DNA of 64,000 nucleotides, from positions 61,340 to 125,339 of the forward strand of contig NZ_FRBV01000007.1 in the NCBI RefSeq assembly GCF_900142705.1. The letters run 5' to 3'. The translations under genes were made by a program, and so were the position numbers. This document shows, piece by piece, positions 62,795 to 64,000 of the stretch. How positions within the stretch are numbered: the stretch's first letter is position 1; every line of letters begins with the position of its first letter. Origin of the DNA: Nitrosospira sp. Nsp11 (GTDB taxonomy: Bacteria; Pseudomonadota; Gammaproteobacteria; Burkholderiales; Nitrosomonadaceae). The notes under the pieces are model-generated. The model was not told the DNA's origin. It ran no database searches and worked only from the letters and a program-made list of their open reading frames with translations.

Positions 62795-63688
62795 TCAATC
62801 TGCACAATTCATAGTCTCAAGCATCGTGGATATATCTTCAATAGAACACAATGTGATTTTGTCTGAGGTTACACCACACTTTTCCAACTGGGTTATATGA
62901 TGCTTTCCTTCACCCTCTGAGCGTTGACTAACAACCCATTTGCTCCCCGGAGCCACGCCAGATATTTTTCTGATATATGGAAGATCAATTGCATTTAATG
63001 AATGCCCTATGATCACAACAACTTCGACGGTATTAAGACTTTCGAAGTAACTAGAATAGCGGTTTAGGATGTCATCAACGGGTTTCTGAAAGGCGTAGAA
63101 CGGGTATTTAGCTGCACTTTCGGCGTCGGTGAATAAATGCCGATTGCTATCTCCATTTTCATCTAGTTCAGGTTCTTCTTCCCTTGATTCACCATGACCA
63201 AGAATTAGATCCTCATATTTGCTTACGCTACCATGGATATGAAAAACGAGATTGTCAGGTATTTCATACACCGTTTGAAGAAGAGGCGTGTAATTGAATG
63301 AGATAAATCGACCCCTCAAGGTAAAGTCAAACTTTGCTTCAGCATCATCTATGGGGAGAGATTCAATCCACTCCTGAAAGTGAGACTTCATGCTATCGAC
63401 TATACCGCTAGCTTGCTCTGTAAGATCATCTTCTAGGCCGAATACCATACTTGGCTTGAACGATTCATCTGAGATGTCAGGGAAATTGTTGCTGTCATAA
63501 AATTCGCGCCAATCGAATCTGCCAAGATTCTCTTCAAAGTTATTCCATGAGGTTTCTGAGCGCGGATCGAGAAAATACTCCTCCAGCTCATCAAGATAAC
63601 TTGCTGCAAATACATAGAAATCAGCGTACTTGGTCGGCAGTCCATGCCATAAATCAAATCCATTTCCAATGATGTACAAAATTTTCAT
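62795..63688 (-). CDS. AbiH-family abortive infection protein
   Basis: 297 residues, AT-rich. The N-terminal family signature is KILYIIGNGFDLWHGLPTKY, then ADFYVF. Downstream are FISFNYTPLLQTVYEI, NLVFHIHGSVSKYED, and VVVIIGHSLNAIDLPYIRKI. These are the AbiH marks, known from lactococcal abortive-infection plasmids; the fold is SIR2-like/TIR-like in arrangement and may bind a nucleotide. It is separate from the big operon but on the same strand, adding to a defence cluster. Confidence 0.88.
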   Translation of the reverse strand: MKILYIIGNGFDLWHGLPTKYADFYVFAASYLDELEEYFLDPRSETSWNNFEENLGRFDWREFYDSNNFPDISDESFKPSMVFGLEDDLTEQASGIVDSMKSHFQEWIESLPIDDAEAKFDFTLRGRFISFNYTPLLQTVYEIPDNLVFHIHGSVSKYEDLILGHGESREEEPELDENGDSNRHLFTDAESAAKYPFYAFQKPVDDILNRYSSYFESLNTVEVVVIIGHSLNAIDLPYIRKISGVAPGSKWVVSQRSEGEGKHHITQLEKCGVTSDKITLCSIEDISTMLETMNCAD

Positions 63689-63905
63689 GTCGAGATTTCA
63701 AATAACAACCTGTTATGGGGCTACTCAAGTCGAGCTATTTATTAATATAGAAATTTTTTGATCAGGATCGCAGCCCAGTTCCACATTTACCTAGGCCAGT
63801 ATTATCGATCAGGTAGGTATTTTGCGGAACCTGATAAAATCGCCATCCCTTCTTAGAGGTTGGCAAGTTGGGACAGTGCGCGATAGATGGTGCGTGGAGA
63901 AACGC

Positions 63906-64000
63906 TGACCCTACCCCACAAAACCGTACCATTTAAAAGTAGAATTTCTGGCATGATTTTGACCTTAAATGGAAAGGAGCATGACGTGAAGAGAAGCAAA
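63906..64000 (+). mobile_element. Left end of an IS3-family-like insertion sequence (partial)
   Basis: The sequence from TGACCCTACCCCAC at 63906 reads like an IS3-group inverted-repeat end. It is followed 80 bases later by GGAAAGGAGC and GTG 63986, encoding VKRSK at the window edge. IS3-group OrfA proteins often begin MKRSKF. The rest lies outside the window, so this call is tentative. Confidence 0.5.
63986..64000 (+). CDS. Start of a probable IS3-type transposase OrfA (5 codons)
   Basis: GTG AAG AGA AGC AAA after a strong GGAGC site six bases away. An ATG at 63981 is followed by a stop after two codons, so GTG is the start. Only V-K-R-S-K is visible. Identification depends on the sequence beyond the edge. 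Confidence 0.45.

Overview
The window looks like a chromosome segment of a moderately GC-rich Gram-negative proteobacterium, most likely a betaproteobacterium; a Nitrosospira-like ammonia oxidiser is my best guess. This rests on protein style (an Enterobacteria-type complex I with fused NuoCD, GNA1162 lipoproteins, an NrtS-like nitrate/nitrite protein, an AttEFGH-like exporter). No rRNA or marker gene here proves it.

Layout. (1) 1-2864: lipoprotein pair (DUF4810 end plus GNA1162), a YfcG/YghU-type glutathione transferase and the membrane co-chaperone DjlA. (2) 3200-17996: one complete 13-gene nuo operon (nuoA,B,CD,E,F,G,H,I,J,K,L,M,N) on the plus strand, nearly all genes touching or overlapping. 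(3) 18003-23831, minus strand: lipocalin-like protein, double FtsX permease and LolD-type ATPase (AttEFGH-like), then an MFS transporter. (4) 24029-37691: mixed housekeeping and envelope genes: ADP-ribosylglycohydrolase, NrtS-like protein, secreted and Gly-rich proteins, a glycine-zipper lipoprotein, UspA, a hibernation factor fused to a cold-shock domain, the pncA-pncB NAD salvage pair, an APH-like/AAA kinase fusion, a DHH phosphoesterase and a dienelactone hydrolase. A 391-bp segment bounded by inverted repeats (27255-27645) looks like a MITE. (5) 36375-44696: RND pump and adaptor, a 1.2-kb gene-free stretch with a 26-bp perfect palindrome, and divergent SLC13-like and BASS-like transporters.

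(6) From about 44.7 kb to the end the window is accessory DNA. It holds an HNH endonuclease, a tRNA-3'-end-like sequence, a MobC-like protein and relaxase, an ArdA antirestriction protein, a hairpin-dense 0.4-kb region (oriT or structured-RNA candidate), a HigBA toxin-antitoxin pair, a large defence operon, an AbiH gene and the first bases of an IS3-like element.

The most interesting object is the minus-strand operon 62309 to 50100. In order it encodes an HTH-SNF2 helicase, an Abi_C/HEPN-like protein, a type III-like DNA methyltransferase (Mod), a type III-like restriction helicase-nuclease (Res), a 1065-residue GHKL-ATPase with a C-terminal HNH-like zinc module, and a small unknown protein. 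The first four genes are linked by 4-base stop/start overlaps. The operon starts from a strong sigma70-type promoter whose predicted +1 is the A of the first ATG, so the mRNA may be leaderless. This gene set is not canonical type III restriction-modification and lacks the DISARM core (DrmA/B/C). I propose it is a composite anti-phage system; that is inference.
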